Assembly (NCBI GenBank): GCA_026417375.1
Contig: JAOADJ010000004.1
Coordinates: forward strand, 25,177-89,176
Length of the DNA stretch: 64,000 nt
Reading direction: 5' to 3'
From: Melioribacteraceae bacterium
GTDB taxonomy: Bacteria > Bacteroidota > Ignavibacteria > Ignavibacteriales > Melioribacteraceae
Below, one piece after another: positions 18,461 through 26,891 of the stretch (its first letter is position 1; each line of letters opens with the position of its first letter). Both the position numbers and the translations under genes were made by a program. Below the pieces are notes generated by a model that saw nothing but the letters and a program-made list of their open reading frames with translations, was not told the origin of the DNA and searched no databases.

Positions 18461-20695
18461 TTATCTTTTAACATTTAACCATTGGTCAATTGTAATTTTT
18501 AAGAAATGAATATTAATAGGTTTTGAAATGTAATCATCCATTCCCGCCGCTAAACATCTTTCTCTATCTTTCATACTTGAGTGTGCTGTTACAGCAATTA
18601 TTGGAATTTTACAAAAAGGTTCTTCTAATTGCCTGATTTTTTTTGTTGCTTCTAAACCATCCATTCCACTCATTTCAACATCCATTAAAACTAAATTGTA
18701 TTTTCCGGTTTTTACTGAATCTATAGCTTCAAAACCAGTTGCTACAGCATCTATATCGTAACCAACTTCTTTTAAAATTTTTGACTCAAGATTTCGACTG
18801 ATTGGGTTATCTTCAACAAGTAATAATTTTTTTCTGTCTGATCTTTCTTTTACTTCTTCTGAGAAATTATTTACTGAATCATTTATTTGGACTATTTCTG
18901 AATCGGCTTCTTTTTTAACTTGTTGAATTTCATTTACTAATGGCAATTTAACAGTGAAAATAAATTTACTTCCAATTCCTACTTTGCTTTCAACATTTAT
19001 TTCACCATTCATCAGCTTAACAAACTCTTTGGCAATCATTAATCCAAGACCACTTCCTTCTTTTGCAGATTTTTTCCCTTTTATTTGAGAAAACGGTTCA
19101 AATAACATATTTAACTTATCTGAAGGAATTCCAGGTCCGGTATCATAAACTGTTGTTTGTAATTCAATAATGTTTTCATTACGGGATTTTAAAATTACTT
19201 CGATTCCAACTTTACCTTGCTCTGTAAACTTAATTGCGTTACCTAATAAATTAATTATTATTTGTCTGAATCTTGTTGGATCGCCATAAACACTTTGTGG
19301 AATTAAAGGATGAATATATTCTTCAATTTGTAATCCTTTAGATTTAGCTTGCTGATTCATTATTGTAATAACTTTTGCAATTTCATCACGAACATTAAAT
19401 TCAACAATATCCAACTCCATTTTTCCGGCTTCAACTTTAGATAAATCTAAAATGTTATTAATAATTCCTAATAAAGATTCAGCTGCAACACGGGCATCTT
19501 TTGCAAATGATTTTAATTCATCAATGCTTTCAAATAAATCATTTTCAATTAAAGTAAGAAATCCCATTACAGAATTCATTGGAGTTCTTACTTCGTGACT
19601 CATATTTGCTAAAAATTTTGATTTAAATTGACTTTCCTGTTGAGCTTTTTTTGCAGCAGAATCTGCTTTCATTTTTTCCAATCTAAGTGCATCAAGTGCC
19701 TTTTGTTTTTCTATCTCGGCTAATACCTGTTGGCTAATATCTTGTAAACTACCTTCGTATAAAAGTGGATAATTTTCATCATCTTCATTTTTACGAACAT
19801 TCATTCTTACAGTAATTTCTGTCCCATCTTTTTTCTTAAATGGAACTCTATAATTTCTTACTCTTCCCTGCTTTTCTAAAAGTTTGATTAGTAATTCCCA
19901 ATCTGATTTTCTTTTAAATATATCATCAGGAACCGAAAATTTTTTAATATCATCTTCAAACTGAAACCCCAATAATTTTAACAAAGATGGATTTGCGGTA
20001 ATTAATTTTCCATCAGGTGTAAATTGAAATATTCCTTCTGCACTATTTTCAACCAAGCTTCTATATTTTTTTTCAGAAACCGCAACCTGAAAATTTTTAA
20101 TAATTGCATCTTTTCTTAATTCGTTATTTATGTAATTTGCAACAATTGCCATAACACTTATTATCAATACAAGAATTACAGATTCAATCAGGTTTGGCAA
20201 AAGAAATATTTGCTTGCTACTAACAAAAATTGAAATGGCAAAAACTATGTTATAATAAATAGCAACTATAATTTGATTTGAAAACTCCCAACTGAGAAAC
20301 AGAGCAGCAATAAAAATAATCAGACTAATTATTTGCGAATTAAAAACAATAGTTTTTGGGAAAAAGTAGATCATTACACCAAAAGAAACTACAATTGAAA
20401 AAAGTAGTAAATGAATTAAAACCGCCGGGTGTTTTTTACCAAAATTAGTATATGATATTAAAAGTAAAATAATCGAAATTGATACAGATGCCACACGGGA
20501 TAAAATTGTGATATAATTTAGGTTATGGAAAAGCCTATATTCAAAAAAGAGTGCAACTAAACTTGCAAACACAACAAACTTAGCTAATGATTGAAAAGGT
20601 TCAATTAACGCTTTTCTGCTTTCTTCTTTAAAGAATTCTAAACTTTTTAACTCGAGTGTGCTTTTTATATTATTTTCCTTCAATTTTAACAACAA
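18461..20695 (-). CDS. Hybrid sensor histidine kinase/response regulator
   Basis: The 744-residue protein has six or so membrane helices (about 35-190), a PAS domain (about 205-330, YRSLVENSAEGIFQFTPDG), a HisKA box (FLANMSHEVRTPMNSVMGF), an intact HATPase (INLLGNAIKFTEQG, YDTGPGIP, GSGLGLMIAKEFV) and a C-terminal receiver (LLLVEDNPISRN, LVLMDVEMSGMDG, SKPINIHF). There is no visible periplasmic sensor loop, so the signal may be sensed within the membrane or by PAS. No ATG is available: the frame opens just after a stop with TTG codons at 20695, 20692 and 20683, and an AAGGA lies downstream of them, so the true start is uncertain. Likely partners are the two coupled genes downstream or an unlinked regulator. 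Confidence 0.9.
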   Translation of the reverse strand: MLLKLKENNIKSTLELKSLEFFKEESRKALIEPFQSLAKFVVFASLVALFFEYRLFHNLNYITILSRVASVSISIILLLISYTNFGKKHPAVLIHLLLFSIVVSFGVMIYFFPKTIVFNSQIISLIIFIAALFLSWEFSNQIIVAIYYNIVFAISIFVSSKQIFLLPNLIESVILVLIISVMAIVANYINNELRKDAIIKNFQVAVSEKKYRSLVENSAEGIFQFTPDGKLITANPSLLKLLGFQFEDDIKKFSVPDDIFKRKSDWELLIKLLEKQGRVRNYRVPFKKKDGTEITVRMNVRKNEDDENYPLLYEGSLQDISQQVLAEIEKQKALDALRLEKMKADSAAKKAQQESQFKSKFLANMSHEVRTPMNSVMGFLTLIENDLFESIDELKSFAKDARVAAESLLGIINNILDLSKVEAGKMELDIVEFNVRDEIAKVITIMNQQAKSKGLQIEEYIHPLIPQSVYGDPTRFRQIIINLLGNAIKFTEQGKVGIEVILKSRNENIIELQTTVYDTGPGIPSDKLNMLFEPFSQIKGKKSAKEGSGLGLMIAKEFVKLMNGEINVESKVGIGSKFIFTVKLPLVNEIQQVKKEADSEIVQINDSVNNFSEEVKERSDRKKLLLVEDNPISRNLESKILKEVGYDIDAVATGFEAIDSVKTGKYNLVLMDVEMSGMDGLEATKKIRQLEEPFCKIPIIAVTAHSSMKDRERCLAAGMDDYISKPINIHFLKITIDQWLNVKR

Positions 20696-20814
20696 TTTTT
20701 ATTATTCATTATCGAAATTTAATGTAAAAACTAAAACATCTTAAACAGAAAAAATTTCTTAACTTAAATAAATAAAATTGTAGTAAATTTCAATTAATCA
20801 TTTTGAGTAATTAT

Positions 20815-21405
20815 ATGATTGATTTTCTATATCAGATTGATGTAAAACTTTTCTATTTTATAAATCATACTTTATCAAATCCTTTTTTTGATAAAATTTT
20901 CCCTTTTTTAACTGAATTAAAAAATTGGTACTTAGTTTATATTCTTTACTTTTTGTATTTATTAATTAGCGGCAAAAAAACAGGAAGAATAACAGCATTT
21001 TCGTTAATTCTTTTAATTGCTATTTCAGATCAATTAAGTAGCAACTTATTAAAAAATTTATTTGAAAGAATAAGACCTTGCAATGTTTTGGAAAATGTTA
21101 ATCTACTGGTCACCTGTACAGAATCTTTTTCTTTTCCATCTTCACATGCTGTTAATAATTTTGCTGCGGCAGTATTACTTTCAAGGTTTTATCCAAAATT
21201 TAAAATATGGTTTTATTCAATTGCCATACTTTTAGCTTTTTCAAGACCATATGTTGGAGTTCATTATCCTTCCGATGTAATCGGTGGGGCTTTAATTGGT
21301 TTATTAATTGGTTTTATATTTACATTGTTAATTTCAAAGATTATTGATTTAACAGAAAAAAAAGAAAAATTTATTACCCGTAGATTTCAAAAAGTGGATT
21401 TATAA
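20815..21405 (+). CDS. PAP2-family membrane phosphatase (undecaprenyl-diphosphatase-like)
   Basis: Start placed at ATG 20815 with a weak TTGAG upstream; a TTG at 20803 is an alternative. The 196-residue protein has about six membrane helices and the three PAP2 motifs: KNLFERIRPC, FSFPSSHAVNNF and SRPYVGVHYPSDVIGG, containing the catalytic His residues. Proteins of this family dephosphorylate undecaprenyl diphosphate, phosphatidic acid or phosphatidylglycerophosphate at the membrane face. Substrate cannot be fixed from sequence. The AMP nucleosidase gene begins two bases after its stop. Confidence 0.92.
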   Translation: MIDFLYQIDVKLFYFINHTLSNPFFDKIFPFLTELKNWYLVYILYFLYLLISGKKTGRITAFSLILLIAISDQLSSNLLKNLFERIRPCNVLENVNLLVTCTESFSFPSSHAVNNFAAAVLLSRFYPKFKIWFYSIAILLAFSRPYVGVHYPSDVIGGALIGLLIGFIFTLLISKIIDLTEKKEKFITRRFQKVDL

Positions 21406-21406
21406 T

Positions 21407-22180
21407 ATGAAAACAAAATTAGATATTGCTAAAAACTGGTTGCCACGTTATACAGGAACTCAGATTGATGAATTTGGAGATTATTTACTCGTTACAAATT
21501 TTCAGAATTATGTAGAAAAATTTGCAGAGAAATTTAATTGCGAGATTAAAGGTGAAAACCGTCCGATGAAAACAGCAACTAATTCATCCGGATTATCAAT
21601 TATTAATTTTGGAATGGGTTCTGCAAATGCTGCAACAGTTATGGATTTACTTATTGCACGTGAACCAAAAGGAGTTTTGTTTTTAGGTAAATGTGGTGGA
21701 CTTAAAGATTCAACAGAAATTGGACATTTTATTTTACCAACCGCAGCAATTCGGGGTGATGGTACAAGTAATGATTATTTTCCTCCAGAAGTTCCTGCTT
21801 TGCCTTCATTCAAACTACATAAGTTTGTTTCAGATAAAATTATAAAAAGAGAATTAGAATATCGCACAGGTGTTGTTTACACAACAAACAGAAGAGTCTG
21901 GGAATGGGATGAAAATTTTAAATCTTATCTAAAAAAAATTGGTGCTATTGGAATTGATATGGAAACTGCAACAATTTTTGTTGTAGGTTATGCAAATCAA
22001 ATTGCTCGTGGTGCTTTATTGTTAGTTTCCGATTTGCCAATGTTTCCTGAAGGAATTAAAACAGAAGAAAGTGATAAAATGGTTACTCAAAATTATGTTG
22101 ATATTCATTTAGAAATTGGAATTGAAGCGATGACTGATATTGGTAGCAAAGGTGAGCAAATTAAACATTTTACTTTTTAA
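21407..22180 (+). CDS. AMP nucleosidase (Bacteroidetes-type)
   Basis: The 257-residue protein belongs to the nucleoside phosphorylase superfamily and matches the short AMP nucleosidase family of Bacteroidota relatives. Features are LPRYTGTQIDEFGDYLLVTNF at the start, IINFGMGSANAATVMDLL, LFLGKCGGLK and the purine/ribose-binding GIDMETATIFVVGYAN with catalytic Asp late (LLVSDLPM). It should hydrolyse AMP to adenine and ribose 5-phosphate in the cytosol. It begins two bases after the PAP2 gene stop, so co-transcription is likely, though no pathway link is evident. Confidence 0.93.
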   Translation: MKTKLDIAKNWLPRYTGTQIDEFGDYLLVTNFQNYVEKFAEKFNCEIKGENRPMKTATNSSGLSIINFGMGSANAATVMDLLIAREPKGVLFLGKCGGLKDSTEIGHFILPTAAIRGDGTSNDYFPPEVPALPSFKLHKFVSDKIIKRELEYRTGVVYTTNRRVWEWDENFKSYLKKIGAIGIDMETATIFVVGYANQIARGALLLVSDLPMFPEGIKTEESDKMVTQNYVDIHLEIGIEAMTDIGSKGEQIKHFTF

Positions 22181-22231
22181 TGGAACAATTTTTTTAATAT
22201 TGGGTTTATACTCATAAATTCTGAGGAAATT

Positions 22232-22651
22232 ATGAAATACTTAGTAAAATTTACGTTAATACTTTTAGTTACAATTAATTTATTTGCTCAAAACAATGAA
22301 TCTGAAGTTAAAACACAACTAAATAAACTAATAGAATTAAGCAAAGCAAAAAATTATGAAAAAGCTTCTTTATTAATAGCATATAATGGTGATGATAAAG
22401 AAAGAATTAATAAAGATAACTTTGATCCATCTAAAAAAGATGAACTTGAAAAAGTTAAAAGAATTGCAAAAAAAATATCTGCTTTGATTGATTTATCATC
22501 TAAATATGAAATAACTAATTTTCTAATTGATAAATCAAATCCGGAAATAAATATTGTTGAAATAACTTTTACGAGTGGCACTCAAAATCTTGTAACACAA
22601 TTTTCATTTATTAAAACTGAAAAAGGTTATTTATTAACAAACATGAATTAA
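22232..22651 (+). CDS. Small exported protein of unknown function
   Basis: The 139-residue product has a clear signal peptide (MKYLVKFTLILLVTINLFAQ) and a GAGGAAAT ribosome site. The mature part is helical then beta-like (YEITNFLIDKSNPEINIVEITF...LVTQFSFIKTEKGYLLTNM), reminiscent of NTF2/SnoaL-like or DUF4878-type small domains, but no motif proves it. It ends two bases before the L,D-transpeptidase-like gene, suggesting a two-gene envelope operon. Confidence 0.75.
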   Translation: MKYLVKFTLILLVTINLFAQNNESEVKTQLNKLIELSKAKNYEKASLLIAYNGDDKERINKDNFDPSKKDELEKVKRIAKKISALIDLSSKYEITNFLIDKSNPEINIVEITFTSGTQNLVTQFSFIKTEKGYLLTNMN

Positions 22652-22653
22652 AA

Positions 22654-23412
22654 TTGAAATATTTTTTTCTTTATCTAAGTGTTGCATTCTTTTCATTCTC
22701 AAAATTTTTATTTCCTCAGGAATTGAATGACATAAAAAACCCAATAGCAAATTCACTTCAATTAATAATAATTATAACTGAAGATTGGGAAGCCAACAAA
22801 GGTTACCTTCAATATTTTGAAAGAAATAAATATGATGATAATTGGAATTCAAAAACTCAACCATTTGAAATAGCAATTGGAAAAAATGGTTTAGCATGGG
22901 GTTATGGTTTGCATGGAAATCAGTTGTCAAATTATAAAACAAAAAAAGAAGGCGATGGAAAATCGCCAGCAGGAGTTTTTAATTTAGGTTTTGTATTTGG
23001 ATATAACAAACCAGAAGAAGTTAAAACTCTTAAAATGCCCTACTTTTATTCTCACTCAAAATGTTTTTGTATTGATGATGTAAACTCGGAATTTTACAAT
23101 TTAGTTATTGATAGTACGTTAATCACTAATGCCGATTGGAAAAGCAGAGAAAAAATGAAACTAAAAAATGATTTATATAAATGGGGAATTACAATAGAAA
23201 ATAATTCAACACCAAGAATTAAAGGAAATGGTTCTTGTATATTTTTTCATATTTGGGATGAAAAAGAAAAACCAACAGCTGGATGTACTGTTATGTCTGA
23301 ATCTAAATTAGTTGAAATAATTTATTGGCTCGATAAAACAAAAAATCCTATTGTAGTTCAACTTCCCCAAAATGAATATGACAAATTAAAAACTGTCTGG
23401 AAACTTCCTTAA
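22654..23412 (+). CDS. L,D-transpeptidase (YkuD-like) exported protein
   Basis: The 252-residue product starts with TTG at 22654, two bases after the preceding stop, and has a signal peptide. The catalytic region shows GDGKSPAGVFNLGFVFGY and, later, SCIFFHIWDEKEKPTAGCTVMS, matching the His-X(11-17)-(S/T)XGC pattern of YkuD L,D-transpeptidases with Cys as nucleophile. Such enzymes form 3-3 crosslinks or anchor proteins in peptidoglycan. No peptidoglycan-binding domain is visible. The translationally close upstream gene encodes a small exported protein that may be a partner. Confidence 0.88.
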   Translation: MKYFFLYLSVAFFSFSKFLFPQELNDIKNPIANSLQLIIIITEDWEANKGYLQYFERNKYDDNWNSKTQPFEIAIGKNGLAWGYGLHGNQLSNYKTKKEGDGKSPAGVFNLGFVFGYNKPEEVKTLKMPYFYSHSKCFCIDDVNSEFYNLVIDSTLITNADWKSREKMKLKNDLYKWGITIENNSTPRIKGNGSCIFFHIWDEKEKPTAGCTVMSESKLVEIIYWLDKTKNPIVVQLPQNEYDKLKTVWKLP

Positions 23413-23420
23413 AAAATAAA

Positions 23421-24311
23421 TTATATCTTTTCACTTCCTTTCTTAATTAATGTAACTCCAATTAAAATTACAATCGAAGCAAAAAGAATCCAAATATTTA
23501 ACGGTTCATTTAAAATCAACCAACCAAGAAAAAGAGCTATTACAGGATTTACATAAGCATAAGTTGAAACTAAAGAGATTGGCAAATTGGCAATTGCATA
23601 AATATAAGAGCCATATCCTATTAATGAGCCAAATACAACCAAATATAAATATGCTAAAAAACTTTCTGTAGAAAAATGAAAAGAAGAACCTTCACCTAAA
23701 ATTAATCCTAAAATTGTAATTACGAAACCGGCTATCATCATTTCAACTGCTGCACCCATTAATGGATGTACTGAAACTTTTTTATGTTTTGAATACACTG
23801 TTCCAATTGACCAGAGAAAAACAGCTAACATTAATCCTAAAACACCTTTAAAATAAGATGGATCAAAAATTTTATTTAGGTCACCACCAAAAATTAATAA
23901 AACACCAATTAATCCAAGTATTAAGCCAATTATAATAAGTGAATTTATTTTTTTCTTAACCGGATAAATTGATTCAATGCCAACAACCCAAAAAGGAACT
24001 GTAGTAATTAATAAAGCTGTCAAACCACTTGGAACCCACTGCTCTGCAAAAACCACAAATCCATTTCCTCCACCTAAAAGCAATAATCCGATTATTGTTA
24101 AATGTTTCAAATCATTTTTATTTGGAAATTTATGTTTTTTCAATGCGAGGAATGTAAACATTATTGGTCCGGCAGCTAACCACCTTAACCCGGTGAATAA
24201 AACAGGTGGTAATTCTTTAACTCCAATTCTTATTGCTAAATATGTTGTTCCCCAAATAATGTATATTGAAAAAAGAGAAAGCAGAGCTTTATAATTTTTT
24301 TGATGATTCAT
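23421..24311 (-). CDS. EamA-family (DMT) transporter
   Basis: The 296-residue protein has ten membrane helices in two EamA repeats: YIIWGTTYLAIRIGVKELPP at the start of the first and LAVFLWSIGTVYSKH in the second, with the repeat-end segments AEQWVPSGLTALLITTVPFW and AYVNPVIALFLGWLILNEP. These are hallmarks of the drug/metabolite exporter superfamily (RhaT/YdcZ/PecM-like). Substrate is unknown; amino acid or metabolite export is common. It is convergent with the L,D-transpeptidase gene (8 bases apart) and divergent from MscS. Confidence 0.93.
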   Translation of the reverse strand: MNHQKNYKALLSLFSIYIIWGTTYLAIRIGVKELPPVLFTGLRWLAAGPIMFTFLALKKHKFPNKNDLKHLTIIGLLLLGGGNGFVVFAEQWVPSGLTALLITTVPFWVVGIESIYPVKKKINSLIIIGLILGLIGVLLIFGGDLNKIFDPSYFKGVLGLMLAVFLWSIGTVYSKHKKVSVHPLMGAAVEMMIAGFVITILGLILGEGSSFHFSTESFLAYLYLVVFGSLIGYGSYIYAIANLPISLVSTYAYVNPVIALFLGWLILNEPLNIWILFASIVILIGVTLIKKGSEKI

Positions 24312-24371
24312 AATTAACTATTTTAGATTATATAAAACATTAATTTTAACTAAAATTTTGCTTCTAAAAAT

Positions 24372-25547
24372 ATGATAAAAGATTTAATAAAATGGTTAAA
24401 AAGTTTAACATGGATTGACGATACAATAATTTTTTTCTTTGTAATAGTTATTTCACTTATTTCTTATTTCTTAATTAAAGATATTGTTTTTAGAATAATT
24501 AAAAGATTAATAAAAAAAACAAAAACAATTATTGATGATATATTATTTTCAAAAACTTTTTTAAGAAGAATATCATATTTAGCTCCACTTTTTATTTTAT
24601 CTCAGTTTACTTATTTAGTACCAAATTACGAGAAGACCTTTGATAAAATTTTATCCATTCTTTTTGTGTTTGTCTTTTTTATTTCAATCGGTGCTTTACT
24701 TTCATCCCTTTCAGATTTATATGAAAAAATAGAGAAACTAAAAGAACGCCCGATTAAAAGTTATATTCAAATTGGAAAGATTATTCTTTATTCATTAATG
24801 TCCATGATGATTCTTGGAATTATTGTTGGACAATCAATTTGGACAATAATTACTGGACTTGGTGCATTTACTGCAATTTTAATTTTAGTTTTTAAAGATA
24901 CAATTCTAAATTTTATTGCAAGCATACAAATTTCAACTTATGATTTAGTTCGTGTTGGTGATTGGATTGAAGTTCCTAAATTTGGCGCAGATGGTGATGT
25001 AATTGATATTTCCTTAATGATTGTAAAAGTTCAGAACTTTGATAAAACTATTACAATAATACCAACATATAAATTGATTGAAGAAACTTTTAAAAATTGG
25101 CGTGGGATGACTCAAAGTGGTGTTCGCAGAATCAAACGTTCTGTTTTTATAGATCAAAGAACCATAAAATTTTCTTCGGATGAATTAATTAATAAATTTT
25201 TACATATTGAAAGAATTAAAGAATTTGTAGAACAAAAAAAGAAAAATGATTTAAATGAAATATTCAAAGGGATTACAAACGTTGCACTTTTTAGAGAATA
25301 TGTAAAAGAATACCTTTCTAATAAAAACGAAATCAGTAAAGATTTTTCTTTTCAGGTGAGGCAACTTCCATCAACTCCGGAAGGATTACCAATAGAAATT
25401 TATGCCTATGCTACTAAAACAAATTTTATAGAATATGAAGACACTCAAGCTGAAATATTAAATCACGTTTTAGCAATCATAAATCAATTTGAATTAGAAA
25501 TTTTTCAAAATCCATCTGGAAATGACTTTAAACATTTTTCAAAATGA
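24372..25547 (+). CDS. MscS-family mechanosensitive channel (YbdG-like)
   Basis: The 391-residue protein has about four membrane helices (18-170) followed by the MscS pore and beta domain. The pore-lining helix reads GLGAFTAILILVFKDTILNFIASIQI, and DLVRVGDWIEVPKFGADGDVIDISLMIVKVQNFD is the typical entry to the beta domain. The extended C-terminal region with VRRIKRSVFIDQ is like E. coli YbdG. It should open under membrane tension to release solutes on osmotic downshock. Its stop overlaps the start of the cupin gene (ATGA). Confidence 0.93.
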   Translation: MIKDLIKWLKSLTWIDDTIIFFFVIVISLISYFLIKDIVFRIIKRLIKKTKTIIDDILFSKTFLRRISYLAPLFILSQFTYLVPNYEKTFDKILSILFVFVFFISIGALLSSLSDLYEKIEKLKERPIKSYIQIGKIILYSLMSMMILGIIVGQSIWTIITGLGAFTAILILVFKDTILNFIASIQISTYDLVRVGDWIEVPKFGADGDVIDISLMIVKVQNFDKTITIIPTYKLIEETFKNWRGMTQSGVRRIKRSVFIDQRTIKFSSDELINKFLHIERIKEFVEQKKKNDLNEIFKGITNVALFREYVKEYLSNKNEISKDFSFQVRQLPSTPEGLPIEIYAYATKTNFIEYEDTQAEILNHVLAIINQFELEIFQNPSGNDFKHFSK

Positions 25548-25864
25548 ATGAATTAAAAAATATACTTAATGATATTCCAGAAAAATTTGAAAATGAAATA
25601 TTTGATAAAATTATTACTAGTGAGAATTTTACTTTAGAAAGAATTATATCAAATGGTCATAATTCACCTGAAAATTTTTGGTATGATCAGGAAAAAAATG
25701 AATTTGTATTAATACTAAAAGGTAATGCAATTATAAAATATGATGATGGTAAAATTTTTAAAATGACTAAAGGAGATTATTTAATAATTCCGGCTCACCA
25801 AAAACATCGGGTTGAAGAAACTTCTTCAGAAGAAAAAACTATTTGGCTTGCAATTCACTTCTAA
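25544..25864 (+). CDS. Single-domain cupin protein
   Basis: The 106-residue protein is one small cupin barrel: EFVLILKGNAIIKYDDG (motif 1 region), KGDYLIIPAHQKHRVEETS (motif 2 with HXXXHR) and a final WLAIHF strand. The His pair likely binds a metal. It is translationally coupled to the MscS gene by an ATGA overlap. Functions in this family range from sugar binding to regulation, and none can be assigned here. Confidence 0.88.
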   Translation: MNELKNILNDIPEKFENEIFDKIITSENFTLERIISNGHNSPENFWYDQEKNEFVLILKGNAIIKYDDGKIFKMTKGDYLIIPAHQKHRVEETSSEEKTIWLAIHF

Positions 25865-25929
25865 ACTTTCGAAAGTTGAAATTATTTTTTTTCTTATAGT
25901 TAATGATTGATAAAACAACAAAAATAATA

Positions 25930-26286
25930 TTAGTAGTTCTTATACTCTGCAAAACCTTTTTCAACAAGAAGATCATTAATATTTACATATTTATTCTTTT
26001 CAACTTCTAAAAATATTTCACCTAAATAACGACCATATTTTTCATCTTTATCTTTGATTGTTTCAAGCAATATTTCTTTACCTAAAATTTTCTTTCTTAA
26101 AAAATCCCTTGACTTAATTCCTTTTGGTTTTTCTTTTCCTTTTACTTCCGGTGCATTAATTCTATTCAATCTTATTTTTTCATCTTTAATAAAAGTGTGT
26201 AATCCTAAATCAATTTCAACTGATATTGTATCTCCGTCATAAACATCAGTTACAATTGCTTTGTAATGATATAATGTTTTTTCCAT
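25930..26286 (-). CDS. Thermonuclease-family (SNase-like) nuclease
   Basis: Start at ATG 26286 because GGAG lies six bases upstream; the frame continues only to a TTG at 26298. The 118-residue protein keeps the staphylococcal nuclease active-site pattern: VYDGDTISVEIDLG (Asp ligands), IRLNRINAPEVKG (Arg and Glu) and KYGRYLGEI (second Arg). No signal peptide is present, so it is presumably cytoplasmic, in contrast to many SNases. It would cleave DNA or RNA phosphodiester bonds in a calcium-dependent manner. Confidence 0.93.
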   Translation of the reverse strand: MEKTLYHYKAIVTDVYDGDTISVEIDLGLHTFIKDEKIRLNRINAPEVKGKEKPKGIKSRDFLRKKILGKEILLETIKDKDEKYGRYLGEIFLEVEKNKYVNINDLLVEKGFAEYKNY

Positions 26287-26335
26287 TTTATACTCCAATA
26301 TTTTATTAATTTTATGCTAAATAAATTCATTTACA

Positions 26336-26890
26336 ATGAAAATTAAATCATTATTTTTTTTCATACAATTACTACTTTTAATTTTATCTAAAACTTCTTT
26401 TGCTCAAATTAAATTTGAAAGTATAAATTCTGGTTTATCAATAGGAACAATAAGTAGTAACTCACCATCTTTTTCAACTTTCGGAGGAAAAATTTCTTCA
26501 GATTTTAAATTATGGTTTACAGATATTGTTAATTTTAGAATAGGATTTGAACATGCTCGAAGTATAGAATATTTTTTATTTGAAAATAGAATTAATAAAA
26601 CTTACCCGCTTATTAATTATTACTTTCTTTCATCATTTATTAAACAAAATATTTATAAAAAATCTTTTTTAGAAGAATCTGTTGGTATAATTATTCTAAA
26701 TGATAAAACATTTAGCGATAGAAATTATTGGGAGTATGGAGCAACCTTTTCAATAACTTCTGGATTAGATTTCAGAAATTCTGATAAGACTGGATTTAGT
26801 TTAAGCTTAGGTCTTAATTATGGTTTAACAATTAATGCCACAAGTGTAAATTTTACATTAATTACCTTTCAAATTAATTATTTCTTTTGA
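26336..26890 (+). CDS. Exported protein, possible outer-membrane beta-barrel
   Basis: The 184-residue protein begins with a signal peptide (IKSLFFFIQLLLLILSKTSFAQ) and continues with alternating polar/hydrophobic strands, aromatic girdles and Gly-rich turns (GLSIGTISSNSPSFSTFGG, GLDFRNSDKTGFSLSLGLNYG), ending in FQINYFF, a typical terminal barrel strand. No family is recognised. It ends one base before the convergent aromatic-biosynthesis gene. Confidence 0.65.
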   Translation: MKIKSLFFFIQLLLLILSKTSFAQIKFESINSGLSIGTISSNSPSFSTFGGKISSDFKLWFTDIVNFRIGFEHARSIEYFLFENRINKTYPLINYYFLSSFIKQNIYKKSFLEESVGIIILNDKTFSDRNYWEYGATFSITSGLDFRNSDKTGFSLSLGLNYGLTINATSVNFTLITFQINYFF

Positions 26891-26891
26891 A

